DNA of 64,000 bases. Source: Corynebacterium sphenisci DSM 44792. GTDB lineage: Bacteria > Actinomycetota > Actinomycetes > Mycobacteriales > Mycobacteriaceae. The stretch covers positions 744,001 through 808,000 of the forward strand of contig NZ_CP009248.1 of the NCBI RefSeq assembly GCF_001941505.1, in the 5' to 3' direction. Below, piece after piece: positions 8,513 through 16,668 of the stretch (position 1 is its first letter; each line of letters begins with the position of its first letter). The position numbers and the translations under genes were made by a program. The notes under the pieces are model-generated. The model did no database searches, was not told where the DNA came from, and worked only from the letters and a program-made list of their open reading frames with translations.

Positions 8513-8940
8513 CGGCAGCCCGCCCCCTCCGGGAAGGGGGTTCAGCGCCCATCCGCCCGGTGCGCCGGACATGTCCCCGTCAGCCCGCATCCCGTATTCC
8601 CGGTGCCGCGGCGCCCTCGGCGAGGACCCGGGTCGGGGGCGGGGCCGGTGCCCCGCGGATAGCCCGCGGGAGCCGGGGCGCGAAATAGGGGGCCGGTCGG
8701 GTGGGGCCGTGGCTCTGCCCGGGGCGGCCCGGGGCGCGTTCGCCGGTGGGGTGGCGCGCACCCGGCAACCCGCGGTTCCCGGGGGTGGGGGCGATCGTGG
8801 GGGTGTTGCTCGCGTCCATCCCTGGTGGCGGGGCACCGGGCGTGCCATGCTCACGGCAGGACGGGTGCCCGCGACGCACCGCCGCGGAGCCGCCGGTCCG
8901 GGGCCCGAACCGGGCAACGACGGAGGAAGGAGCCGGGACG
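8513..8940. other. Intergenic stretch of 428 bases, nothing recognised
   Basis: Divergent region between the 584-aa gene and the antitoxin-like gene. Open frames run through it on both strands, as expected at this G+C, but none has a ribosome site or family resemblance. It should hold the promoter of the gene at 8941; no clear -10 was picked out. Confidence 0.35.
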
Positions 8941-9171
8941 ATGCCGATGATGGGGCCGAACCGCCATTCCGCCGCCGGCGCCGTGCCTGGGGCGTTGCGC
9001 GAGTGCCGCGACTCCCGGGGTCGGGTGCATGTCCTGGACTGCTCCGGAATGGACGCCGAGGCCCTGGGGATCGTCGGGGACCCGGATACGCTGGCCGTGC
9101 TCATGGACAGCATCCGGGATGTCGAGAAGGGTCGACTGGTCGAGTTCGACTCGTGGGCTGTGGGTCGATGA
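8941..9171 (+). CDS. Small Phd/YefM-like antitoxin protein, no toxin beside it (76 aa)
   Basis: ATG at 8941 has a strong ribosome site GGAGGAAGGAG. The 76 residues end in ALGIVGDPDTLAVLMDSIRD followed by VEKGRLVEFDS. The pattern of a Leu-rich helix, DP, helix and (K/R)GRLVEFD resembles the C-terminal toxin-binding tail of Phd/YefM and related antitoxins. The first half (ALRECRDSRGRVHVLDCSG) would fit a short DNA-binding beta part but is brief. No RelE, Doc or PIN toxin frame follows: the next gene is a convergent acyl-CoA dehydrogenase. It may be an orphan antitoxin, a partner to a distant toxin, or an unrelated small protein. A longer in-frame start at 8701 lacks a ribosome site and was rejected. 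Confidence 0.5.
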   Translation: MPMMGPNRHSAAGAVPGALRECRDSRGRVHVLDCSGMDAEALGIVGDPDTLAVLMDSIRDVEKGRLVEFDSWAVGR

Positions 9172-9193
9172 CCGGAGCGGGGGAGGGGTCTGC

Positions 9194-10369
9194 TCAGTAG
9201 CTCTTGGGCAGGCCCATCATGTTCTGGGCGACGTAGTTGAGCAGCATCTCCCGGCTCACCGGGGCGATCCGGGGCAGCCGGGAGGCCGGCAGCATCCGGG
9301 CCAGCTTGTATTCGCTGGCCAGGCCGTTGCCCCCGAGGGTCTGCACCGCCTGGTCGAGGGATTTGGCGCAGATCTCCCCGGCGGCGTACTTGGCCATGTT
9401 CGCCGCGTCCGCGGCCTCCATCGGCAGCCCGGCGTCGAAGAGCGCGGCGGCCTTGGCGCCCATCAGCTGGGCCATCTCCAGCTCGATCCGGCACTGCGCC
9501 AGGGGGTGGGCCAGGCCCTGGTGGGCGCCGATCGGCTGGCCGAAGACGCCGCGCTCCCTGGCGTAGGCCACCGCCACGTCGAGGGCGTGCCGGGCCATCC
9601 CGGTGGCCATCGCGGTGGCCAGGATCCGCTCCGGGTTGAGCCCCATGAACAGCTGCGGCAGCCCGGCCTCGGCGGAGCCGATGAGCGCGTCGGCGGGCAG
9701 TTTCACCTCGTCGAGGAAGAGCTGGTACTGCCATTCGGCGAGCTTGACCTCCATCGGGATCCGGGTGGCGGTGAACCCGGGGGCGTCGGTGGGCACCATG
9801 AACAGGGCCGGGCGGCGTTTGCCGGTGGCCTCGTCGGCGATGGTGGCCACGACCAGCACCCCGGAGGCCTGGTCCACCCCGGAGATGTAGGTCTTGGTGC
9901 CGCTGAGCACCCACTGCCCGCCGACCTTGCGGGCGGTGGTGGTGATGGCGTGGGAGTTGGTGCCGGCGTCGGGTTCGGTGATCGCGAAGGCGGCGATGTA
10001 CTCGCCGCTGGCGATGCCGGGCAGGTAGGTCTTCTTCTGCTCCTCGGTGCCGAAGGCGCTGATGATGGTCCCGTTGATGGCGGGGGAGACCACCAGCATG
10101 AGCAGGCCCGCGCCCTGGGCGGCGAACTCCTCCTCGACGATGGCCAGTTCGGCGATCCCGGCCCCGCCGCCGCCGTAGGCCTCGGGGATGTTCACCCCGA
10201 TGAAGCCGAGCCGGCCGGCCTCGTCCCAGAGCTCCCGGGGGTAGTCCCCGGCGTCGGCCTTCTCGATCATGTAGTCCAGCCCGTAGCCGGCGGCGAGGCC
10301 CCGGGCGGACTCGCGCAGCTGGCGGCGTTCATCGGTGTCGGTGAGGTGCAGGGTGGCGTCGGGTCCCAT
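9194..10369 (-). CDS. Acyl-CoA dehydrogenase (391 aa)
   Basis: The full-length acyl-CoA dehydrogenase fold is visible. It has an N-terminal helical domain (FIGVNIPEAYGGGGAGIAEL), a central beta domain (AAFAITEPDAGTNS, then VLSGTKTYIS), and a C-terminal helical FAD and tetramer domain (GVFGQPIGAHQGLAHPLA, then VQTLGGNGLASEY). It should oxidise an acyl-CoA thioester at the alpha-beta bond using FAD and pass electrons to electron-transfer flavoprotein. The usual catalytic Glu in the YEGT position is replaced here by the IAPVS sequence, so the base must lie elsewhere, or the substrate is unusual. It is divergent from the acyl-CoA synthetase at 10566, and the two probably form one catabolic unit. 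Confidence 0.9.
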   Translation of the reverse strand: MGPDATLHLTDTDERRQLRESARGLAAGYGLDYMIEKADAGDYPRELWDEAGRLGFIGVNIPEAYGGGGAGIAELAIVEEEFAAQGAGLLMLVVSPAINGTIISAFGTEEQKKTYLPGIASGEYIAAFAITEPDAGTNSHAITTTARKVGGQWVLSGTKTYISGVDQASGVLVVATIADEATGKRRPALFMVPTDAPGFTATRIPMEVKLAEWQYQLFLDEVKLPADALIGSAEAGLPQLFMGLNPERILATAMATGMARHALDVAVAYARERGVFGQPIGAHQGLAHPLAQCRIELEMAQLMGAKAAALFDAGLPMEAADAANMAKYAAGEICAKSLDQAVQTLGGNGLASEYKLARMLPASRLPRIAPVSREMLLNYVAQNMMGLPKSY

Positions 10370-10450
10370 GGCGGTGGCCTCGTCCTTCGGGGATGGGGAT
10401 TATGCGTGTTCCCCCACTGAACCATCCGGGGGAGAAAAAAGCAATCATGC

Positions 10451-10479
10451 TTGACTGATTAACGGGCGCCGTTTAGGTT
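10451..10479 (+). promoter_or_regulatory. Promoter with embedded palindrome upstream of the acyl-CoA synthetase
   Basis: TTGACT (10451-10456), 17 bases, then TAGGTT (10474-10479). The spacer contains TTAACGGGCGCCGTTTA (10459-10475), whose core AACGG-GCG-CCGTT is a perfect inverted repeat. A repressor sitting between -35 and -10, for example of the TetR or FadR type, is a reasonable inference. Confidence 0.5.
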
Positions 10480-10565
10480 CACCGGGGAAAGCGGTTGGCC
10501 CCGCGCCGCGCATCCCGCGGCCCCGGGCGGGGCAGCGCCGCATCCCCGATCCCAGGAGGCCCCCG

Positions 10566-12329
10566 ATGCGCCTGCCCATCCTCACCTTCGACGACCCCGA
10601 CGCCCTGGCCGGCGCGGAGCTGGACCGGGCGATCGCCCGGCGCTGCTCCATCGGCGACATCCCCACCCGGGCCGCCCGCGCCTACGGCTCCCGCACCGCC
10701 CTGGTCGACTACTCCGGGGAGATGACCTACGAGCGCCTGGAGCGGGAGGCCAACCGCTTCGCGCACGGTCTGCGGGCCCTGGGCATCGCCTCCCGGGAGC
10801 CGGTGGCGATCCTGGCCCCGAACTGCAACGCCTACCTGGTCGCCTACTTCGGCATCGCCAAGATGGGCGGAGCGGCGACCCTGGTGAACATGCTCGGCGG
10901 GGACGCGCATATCGGGCATGCGCTGCGCGCCACCGGCGCCCGGGTGGTGGTCTGCCACTCCGCGGCGCTGCCCATGCTGCAGCTGGTCGCGCACACCCTG
11001 CCCGCGCTGGAGCACATCCTGGTCATCCACGCCGACCCGGGCGCCGGCCTGGGCAGCGTCTCGGGGGCGCGGATGCACTCCTGGCGGGCCTTCCTCAACG
11101 GGGTGGCCGGCCTCGTCGCCGACCCGGCGGTCGACGTCGACGAGCCCCCGCGGGTGGCGATCGCGGACCGCCAGGTCGCCCAGTGCATGTTCTCCTCCGG
11201 CTCCACCGGCACCCCCAAGGGGGTGCTCACCAGCCATCTCGCGGTGACCGTGGCCGCGCTGTCGAACTCCTCCATCGTCGCCCTGCACCGCGCCGAGGAC
11301 CAGCCGGCCACCACCATCGTGCTGCCGCTGTTCCACACCGTGGGGATGAACGTGCTGGCCATCCCCTTCCTCATGCACGGGGCCCGGATCCACCTGCTCG
11401 CCGGCTTCGACCCGGCGCAGCTGTGCCGGGTGCTCGCCGAATCCCGCTCCACCCACTTCGTGGGCCTGCCGATCATGCTGGAGGCGATCCTCAACCATTC
11501 GCTGAGCACCGGGGAGCGCTTCGAGCACCTGGCCACCCTGGCCTACGGGATGGCCCCGCTGCCGGAGAAGCTCTACCGGGCGCTGCGGGAGCGCTTCCCG
11601 GGCATCGCCCCGCTGCTGGCCTCCGGGATGACCGAGGCGCTGCCGGCGACCCTGGCCCAATGGCCGGGCATGTGCGAGACGAAGAAGGACAGCTGGGGCG
11701 TGGTCGGCGCGCACACCGACTGCCGGGTGATGAACCCGGGCACCGCCGATGAGCTGCCCGCCGGCGAGCAGGGGGAGCTGGTCTACCGGGGCCCCTCGGT
11801 GATGGAGGGCTACCTCGGCGCCGGGGACGCCGACGCGGTCTTCGCCGAGGGCTGGCTGCACTCCGGGGACATCGGCCACTTCGACGACGACGGGGCCTTC
11901 TGGTTCATCGACCGGATGAAGGACCTGGTGAAATCCGGGGGCGAGAACGTCTCCTCGGTGGTCACCGAGCGGATCGTGCTGGATCACCCGGCGGTGGCGG
12001 AGGCCGCGGTGATCGGGGTGGCCGACGAGTCCTGGGGCGAGCGGGTGGTCGCCGTGGTGGTGCCCGCCGGCGGGGTGCCCGCGGACGAGGGGGAGCGCGG
12101 GGAGCTCGCCGCGGACATCATCTCCTTCGCCCGGGAGCGCCTCGCCCCCTCGCACCGGCCCCGGGAGATCCGGCTGGTGGAGGCGCTGCCGCGCACCGGC
12201 AGCGGCAAGGTGCGCAAGAACGTGCTGCGCGACTCCGGCGCCGGTGGCGGGGAGGCGGCCGCGGCCGATGCGGACGCGACCGGGGTGGGGGCGGATGAGG
12301 GCTCCGATTCCGCGGAGGCGGCCGGGTAG
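10566..12329 (+). CDS. Acyl-CoA synthetase / AMP-binding ligase, FadD-like (587 aa)
   Basis: ATG 10566 follows AGGAGG by seven bases. All ANL-superfamily motifs are present: the phosphate loop MFSSGSTGTPKGV (about 210-222), YGMAPLPEKL, the adenosine-binding Asp of LHSGDIGHFDDDGAF, the hinge after IDRMKDLVKSGGENVSS, and the C-terminal catalytic Lys of PRTGSGKVRKN. It activates a carboxylic acid, probably a fatty or aromatic acid, with ATP to acyl-AMP and then to acyl-CoA. The C-terminal tail after RKNVLRDSG is Ala/Gly/Asp-rich and likely disordered. It is divergent from an acyl-CoA dehydrogenase, which suggests it feeds beta-oxidation. Substrate is unknown. Confidence 0.88.
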   Translation: MRLPILTFDDPDALAGAELDRAIARRCSIGDIPTRAARAYGSRTALVDYSGEMTYERLEREANRFAHGLRALGIASREPVAILAPNCNAYLVAYFGIAKMGGAATLVNMLGGDAHIGHALRATGARVVVCHSAALPMLQLVAHTLPALEHILVIHADPGAGLGSVSGARMHSWRAFLNGVAGLVADPAVDVDEPPRVAIADRQVAQCMFSSGSTGTPKGVLTSHLAVTVAALSNSSIVALHRAEDQPATTIVLPLFHTVGMNVLAIPFLMHGARIHLLAGFDPAQLCRVLAESRSTHFVGLPIMLEAILNHSLSTGERFEHLATLAYGMAPLPEKLYRALRERFPGIAPLLASGMTEALPATLAQWPGMCETKKDSWGVVGAHTDCRVMNPGTADELPAGEQGELVYRGPSVMEGYLGAGDADAVFAEGWLHSGDIGHFDDDGAFWFIDRMKDLVKSGGENVSSVVTERIVLDHPAVAEAAVIGVADESWGERVVAVVVPAGGVPADEGERGELAADIISFARERLAPSHRPREIRLVEALPRTGSGKVRKNVLRDSGAGGGEAAAADADATGVGADEGSDSAEAAG

Positions 12330-12349
12330 CGCCCGCCGCACCCGGGGAG

Positions 12350-12374
12350 GCCGCCGGCGGGCCCCGCCGGCGGC
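12350..12374. terminator. Hairpin between convergent genes
   Basis: GCCGCCGGCGG (12350-12360) pairs with CCGCCGGCGGC (12364-12374). There is no T run, as is common in this genome. It lies between the stops at 12329 and 12393. Confidence 0.4.
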
Positions 12375-12392
12375 GTCGCCATGTCCGGGCCG

Positions 12393-13826
12393 CTAGGGGC
12401 GGAATCGCCTGCCGGCGCGCAGCCCGCGCAGCGCCACCGCGGCGGCGTTCACCCCGCACATGCCGTGCACCCCGCCGCCCGGGGAGGTCGAGGCCGAGCA
12501 CAGCCACACCCCGGGCACCCCGGTGTCATAGGGGTTGGGGCCGGCGTGCGGCCGGGCCAGCAGCTGGCGCAGATCCACCGCGCCCCCGGCGATGTCCCCG
12601 CCGACCAGGTTCGCGTTCGCGGCCTCCAGCGCGGCCGGGCCGGTGGCGCGGGCGGCCGTGATGCGGCCGCGGATGCCGGGGGCGGCGCGCTCCAGTTCGC
12701 CGAGGATCGCCTCCGTGGCGTCTCCCGCGTACCCGTTGGGCACATGGGCGTAGGCCCACAGCGGGTGCAGGTCCCCCCTCGAGCGGGAGGGATCGGCCAG
12801 GTGCTGCTGGGCGACGAGCACGAAGGGCCGGGCGGGCATCCGCCCGGCGGCGCACTCGGCCTCCGCGGCGGCGATCTCCTCGGCGGTGCCGCCCAGGTGC
12901 ACGGTGCCGGCCCGCCGCGCCGCCGCCGCGGTCCAGGGCACCTCGCCCTCGATGACCAGGTCCAGCTTGAAGGCGCCGATGCCGTGCCGGAAGCGGCGGT
13001 GCGGCACCGCCCGGCGCAGCGGCTGCCGGCCGCCGAGCAGCTCCGCGGCATGGCCGGGGGCGAGATCCAGCAGCAGCAGATCCGGTTCGCCCACATCGTC
13101 CAGGGTCGTGACCCGACGGTTCAGCTCGATCCGGCCGCCCACCGCGGCGAGTTCGGCCACCAGGGCGTCGGCGAGGGCCCGGGTGCCGCCGACAGCGACC
13201 GGCCAGCCGGTGGACTGGCCCACCATGCCCAGCATCATCGCCGCCACCGCCGAGCCCGGCCGGTCCAGCCGGCCCCCGGCGTGGGCGGCGATCCCGGCGA
13301 AGAGCGCCCGGGCCCGGTCCCCGCGGAAGCGGGTCCACATCAGCGCCGCCGGGGAGAGCGCGTGCAGGCCGAAGCGGGCCATCTCGAGCGCGTCGGTGGG
13401 GGCGTGCCCGGGCCGGCCCAGCAGATCCGGAAGCAGCCGGTCCACGGCCCGGACATGCCGGGTGAACAACCGCCCCCAGGCGCCCGCGTCCCGGCCCAGC
13501 CCGGCGGCGGTGCGGCCCACCCCGCGGTGCAGCACCGCGGCCTCCCCGTGGGCCAGGGGGTGGGCCAGCTGCACCTCCGGCCAGGCGAAGCGCAGCCCGT
13601 GCCGCTCCAGGCGGAGCCGGCGCAGCCCCGGGGAGGCCACCGCCAGGGGCAGCACCGCGGCGAAGGCGTCGTGGGCGACGCCCTCGACGAGGGGTTCGGC
13701 GGCGCGCAGGCCCCCGCCGGGGGCGTCCGCGGCCTCCAGCACGGTGACCCCCAGGCCGCGGCGGGCCAGATCAATCGCGGCGACCAGCCCGTTCGGGCCG
13801 GCGCCGACCACGGTCGCGGTGTGCAT
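12393..13826 (-). CDS. FAD-dependent oxidoreductase, phytoene desaturase/PYROXD2-like (477 aa)
   Basis: The protein starts MHTATVVGAGPNGLVAA, a Rossmann FAD-binding motif (GxGxxG) at residues 8-13, followed by TVLEAADAPGGGLR, as in phytoene dehydrogenases. The C-terminus has GVWLCSASTSPGGGVHGMCG, the second FAD contact typical of the carotenoid/retinoid oxidoreductase group. In between is an Ala/Arg-rich substrate domain. It probably oxidises or isomerises a lipid- or carotenoid-like substrate. No crt genes are nearby, so PYROXD2-like function is as likely as carotenoid synthesis. ATG 13826 is chosen because the Rossmann motif begins at once. The frame stays open for 163 further codons upstream without family resemblance. 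Confidence 0.75.
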   Translation of the reverse strand: MHTATVVGAGPNGLVAAIDLARRGLGVTVLEAADAPGGGLRAAEPLVEGVAHDAFAAVLPLAVASPGLRRLRLERHGLRFAWPEVQLAHPLAHGEAAVLHRGVGRTAAGLGRDAGAWGRLFTRHVRAVDRLLPDLLGRPGHAPTDALEMARFGLHALSPAALMWTRFRGDRARALFAGIAAHAGGRLDRPGSAVAAMMLGMVGQSTGWPVAVGGTRALADALVAELAAVGGRIELNRRVTTLDDVGEPDLLLLDLAPGHAAELLGGRQPLRRAVPHRRFRHGIGAFKLDLVIEGEVPWTAAAARRAGTVHLGGTAEEIAAAEAECAAGRMPARPFVLVAQQHLADPSRSRGDLHPLWAYAHVPNGYAGDATEAILGELERAAPGIRGRITAARATGPAALEAANANLVGGDIAGGAVDLRQLLARPHAGPNPYDTGVPGVWLCSASTSPGGGVHGMCGVNAAAVALRGLRAGRRFRP

Positions 13827-14082
13827 GCCGCCCCCTGTCCGGGTCCGCCCGGGGCGGCCTGCCCCGGGTCCTCGCCGGGCAGAGTACCGCCCGCGCCGCC
13901 GGTGGGGAAGGCTTTGTTCGCAAACGGTGATAACCGCGGGGGTGCCCGGGCGGGTCCGGGACCGGCCGGCGGGGGCGTGGCCTAGGTCGCGCCGGGGGCG
14001 AGGGTGCGCTCCCACGGCGCCTGGCCGCGGGTGCCGCGCGGCCGCACGGCGGGGTGGGGCGCGGGGGACGGGCCTTGTCCGC

Positions 14083-14132
14083 TCAACAGGTGTTGAATAC
14101 CCTGGGTGCATGATCCATTCAACGGATGTTGA
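14083..14132. promoter_or_regulatory. Twin operators and leaderless promoter of the ABC exporter/TetR operon
   Basis: Two 14-base near-identical palindromes, TCAACAGGTGTTGA (14083-14096) and TCAACGGATGTTGA (14119-14132), have centres 36 bases apart. Between them, TACCCT (14098-14103) lies six bases before ATG 14110, a leaderless -10. The second palindrome lies within the first codons. The TetR gene at the end of the operon is the obvious candidate to bind both and repress its own operon. Confidence 0.6.
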
Positions 14133-14880
14133 GGCAGGTGGCGGCGCCGTCACCACCGCGCCCGTGGTGCGCGCCCGGGGGTTGACCGTGGATCTCGGCC
14201 CCCGCCGGGGCCGGCACCGGGTCGTCGACGGGATCGACCTCGACCTCGCCCCCGGGGTGATCACCGGGCTGCTCGGGCCCTCCGGCTGCGGCAAGACCAC
14301 CCTCATGCGCGCCATCGTCGGGGTGCAGGCCCACGGCGGGGCGCTCGAGGTGCTCGGTCGGCCCGCCGGGGACCGGGGCCTGCGCGGCCGGATCGGCTAC
14401 GTCACCCAGGCCGCCAGCGTCTACGGGGACCTGAGCGCGACCGACAACCTCGCCCACTTCGCCCGACTCGCCGGGGTCCCCCGGCGCCGGGTGGGGGAGG
14501 TCCTGGGGCAGCTGGATCTGGCGGATGTCGCCGACCGCCCCGCCGCGGATCTCTCCGGCGGCCAGCGCGGCCGGGTCTCCCTCGGCTGCGCCCTGGTGGC
14601 GGAGCCGGACCTGCTGGTGCTCGACGAGCCCACCGTCGGCCTGGACCCGCTGACCCGGCGCCGGCTCTGGGCGCTGTTCCGCCGGATCGCGGACACCGGG
14701 GTGGGCATGCTCATCTCCTCCCATGTGCTCGACGAGGCCGCCCGCTGCGACCGGGTGCTGCTCATGCGGGAGGGCCGGATCCTCGCCGGGGGCACCCCGG
14801 CCGGGCTGCTCGCCGCCACCGGGGCGACCGACTTCGACGCCGCCTTCCTGAGCGTGATCACCGAGGAGGATCCCCGATGA
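14110..14880 (+). CDS. ABC transporter ATPase, drug/lipid exporter type (256 aa)
   Basis: Canonical ATP-binding subunit: Walker A GPSGCGKTT (about residues 56-64), signature LSGGQRGR, Walker B LLVLDEPTVGLDP and the switch His in ISSHVLDEA. It pairs with the ABC-2 permease that starts four bases before its stop (ATGA overlap), so the two form an exporter for a hydrophobic compound or drug; the substrate is unknown. ATG 14110 is chosen because it has a leaderless -10 and the first residues precede the fold by a sensible 30 residues. The much longer upstream open frame is an artefact of high G+C. It is the first gene of a three-gene operon ending in a TetR regulator. Confidence 0.85.
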   Translation: MIHSTDVEAGGGAVTTAPVVRARGLTVDLGPRRGRHRVVDGIDLDLAPGVITGLLGPSGCGKTTLMRAIVGVQAHGGALEVLGRPAGDRGLRGRIGYVTQAASVYGDLSATDNLAHFARLAGVPRRRVGEVLGQLDLADVADRPAADLSGGQRGRVSLGCALVAEPDLLVLDEPTVGLDPLTRRRLWALFRRIADTGVGMLISSHVLDEAARCDRVLLMREGRILAGGTPAGLLAATGATDFDAAFLSVITEEDPR

Positions 14881-15611
14881 ACCCCAGGCTGACCCTCGCC
14901 GTCGTCACCCGGGTGCTGCGCCAGGTGCGCGCCGACCGGCGCACCGTGGCCCTGGTGCTGGTGGTGCCGGCGGTGCTGCTCACCCTGCTGCGCTACGTGC
15001 TGGACGCCCGCCGGGGCCTCTTCGACCACATCGGGGTGCTGCTGCTGGCGCTGCTGCCGATGATGCTCATGGCCATCCTCACCTCCGTGGTGATGCAGCG
15101 GGAGCGCTCCGGCGGCACCCTGGAGCGGCTGTGGACCACCCGGCTGCACCGGCTGGACCTGCTCGCCGGCTACGCGATCGCCTTCACCCTGCTCGCCGCC
15201 GGGCAGGCGGTGGTGCTCACCGGCGTGCTGCGGCTGCTGCTGGAGCGGGCCCCCGCGGCCGGGCCGACGCCGCAGGTGCTGCTCGGGGCGGTCTCCGGGG
15301 CCTGCGGGGTGGCCATCGGGCTGCTCGCCTCCGCGGCGGCGCGCTCCGAGTTCCAGGCGGTGCAGGCCTTCCCGGTGCTCATCACCCCGCAGGTCTTCCT
15401 CGGCGGGGTGTTCGTGCCCCGGGAGAGCATGCCCGCGGTGCTGGAGGCGGTCTCCGCCGCCCTGCCGCTGTCCTACGCCGTGGACTCCTCCCGGGCCCTC
15501 GCCGCCGCCGGCGGCGGGGCCGACGCCTGGACGCCGCTGGCCGCGGTCGCCGCCTTCGCGGTGGCGCTCGCGGGCGCCGCCGCGCTGACCCTGCGCCGGG
15601 TGAGCCGATGA
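14877..15611 (+). CDS. ABC-2 type permease (244 aa)
   Basis: Integral membrane protein with about six hydrophobic helices: LVLVVPAVLLTLLRYVL; IGVLLLALLPMMLMAILTSV; YAIAFTLLAAGQAVVL; then the region GVAIGLLASAAARSEFQAVQ; and a final pair around PLAAVAAFAVALAGAAAL. The loop MQRERSGGTLERLWTT is characteristic of ABC-2 exporters of the DrrB/NodJ group, and VFVPRESMP also matches that family. It forms the membrane pore for the ATPase encoded just upstream (start and stop overlap by ATGA). Its own stop overlaps the TetR start in the same way, so translation of all three genes is coupled. Confidence 0.85.
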   Translation: MNPRLTLAVVTRVLRQVRADRRTVALVLVVPAVLLTLLRYVLDARRGLFDHIGVLLLALLPMMLMAILTSVVMQRERSGGTLERLWTTRLHRLDLLAGYAIAFTLLAAGQAVVLTGVLRLLLERAPAAGPTPQVLLGAVSGACGVAIGLLASAAARSEFQAVQAFPVLITPQVFLGGVFVPRESMPAVLEAVSAALPLSYAVDSSRALAAAGGGADAWTPLAAVAAFAVALAGAAALTLRRVSR

Positions 15612-16240
15612 CCGGGGCGGACGGGCGCACCCGGATCCTGGCGGCGGCGCGCCGGCTGTTCCCGGAGCGCGGCTACGAGGGCACCACCATGCGCGCCATC
15701 GCCGCCGCCGCCGGGGTGGACGTGGCCCTCATCGGGCACCATTTCGGCGCCAAGCGGGCGCTGTGGGAGATCGCCACGACCCTGCCGGTGGACCCGGCGG
15801 ACCTGGCCGCCCGCCTGGACGGGGTGGGCGCGGCGCAGGCCGGCCGGGCGGTGATCGGGATCCTCGCGGAGGTGTGGCTCGGTCCGGAGGGGCCGGCGCT
15901 GACCGCCCGGCTGCGCGGTCTGCTGGAGACCCCGGAGGGCCTCGCCGGGTTCCGCCGGGTGCTCGACGACGTGTTCTGGGACCGGATCGCCGCGGAGCTG
16001 GCGGCCACCGGCTACCCGGACGCGGCGCTGCGCGTGGAGTTGGCCCAGGCCACCGTCTTCGGCGCCTTCATCGGCCGGATGCTGCTGGACGGCCCGGCGC
16101 TGAGCATGCTCGACGCCGCGGGCATGGTGGACTGCATCGGCCCGGTGGTGCAGTGGCATCTCACCGGCCGGCCGATCCGGGATGCGGATCTGCCCGCCGC
16201 CGGGACGCCGGCCGATCCGGGCCAGGAGCGGCTCTTCTAG
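15608..16240 (+). CDS. TetR-family transcriptional regulator (210 aa)
   Basis: The N-terminal 50 residues carry the TetR helix-turn-helix: ILAAARRLFPERGYEGTTMR, then AIAAAAGVDVALIGHHFGAK. The rest is the helical ligand-binding and dimer domain. It starts inside the stop of the permease gene (ATGA), so it is made with the exporter it probably controls. The twin palindromes at 14083-14132 are the expected targets, which gives a simple negative feedback relieved by the exported compound. The last four bases overlap, tail to tail, the small gene ending at 16237. Confidence 0.88.
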   Translation: MTGADGRTRILAAARRLFPERGYEGTTMRAIAAAAGVDVALIGHHFGAKRALWEIATTLPVDPADLAARLDGVGAAQAGRAVIGILAEVWLGPEGPALTARLRGLLETPEGLAGFRRVLDDVFWDRIAAELAATGYPDAALRVELAQATVFGAFIGRMLLDGPALSMLDAAGMVDCIGPVVQWHLTGRPIRDADLPAAGTPADPGQERLF

Positions 16241-16527
16241 TCCCCGGCGGCCGGCTCCCCGGAATCCCCGGCATCGGCCGCCCGCCGCCGCGCCAGCTCC
16301 GCCAGTTCCGCGAGATCCCGGGCGTGGCGCCCCGGGTCCGGATCGGCGCGCTGCCGCCATTCGATGAAGGCCCGGGTCAGCGCGATCGCGTCGATGCTGC
16401 CGTCGGCGCCGCGGGGGTTGAGCAGGGCCATCGGGCGCAGCCGGGCGCGCACCTCCGGCGGGATCGGGCCGGCGCCCGCGCCCCGGGCGTCCCCCGCGGC
16501 GCCGCCGTCGGAATCGGATTCGGCCAT
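16237..16527 (-). CDS. Small hypothetical protein (96 aa)
   Basis: ATG 16527 (MAESDSDG) is preceded by GGGGAGG at eight bases. A GTG nine bases upstream overlaps that ribosome site and is less likely. The N-terminal third is Gly/Ala-rich and acidic. The rest, from IPPEVRARLRPMALLNPR to ALTRAFIEWRQRADPD and a Leu/Ala/Arg-rich tail, is predicted helical and cytoplasmic. No family recognised. It overlaps the TetR gene by four bases in convergent orientation and lies upstream of the SDR gene on the same strand. Confidence 0.5.
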   Translation of the reverse strand: MAESDSDGGAAGDARGAGAGPIPPEVRARLRPMALLNPRGADGSIDAIALTRAFIEWRQRADPDPGRHARDLAELAELARRRAADAGDSGEPAAGD

Positions 16528-16634
16528 GGCGGCCACCTCCCCGGTGCCCGGGGGCGTCGGCGGCCTGCCCCGGGCCCGGGCGCATCCCGGGGCGGCACCG
16601 CCGAGGGTAGGCGGGCCGGCCGCCGGCGCGGTAC

Positions 16635-16662
16635 CGCCGCGGGGAGCGCTCCCCGCGGCGGG
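16635..16662. terminator. Perfect 28-base palindrome after the SDR gene
   Basis: CCGCCGCGGGGAGC and its exact complement, ending seven bases before the SDR stop at 16669. It probably terminates the SDR transcript. Its centre GGGGAGCGCTCCCC resembles the repeats at 43536 and 43614. Confidence 0.4.
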
Positions 16663-16668
16663 CGCCGG

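Noticed and set aside
8701-8940. Longer start for the antitoxin-like gene at 8701
   Set aside because: No ribosome site there and Pro/Gly-rich shadow text; ATG 8941 has GGAGGAAGGAG.
12886-14109. Long upstream extension of the ABC ATPase frame
   Set aside because: It overlaps the opposite-strand oxidoreductase gene, has no family features, and a leaderless promoter supports ATG 14110.
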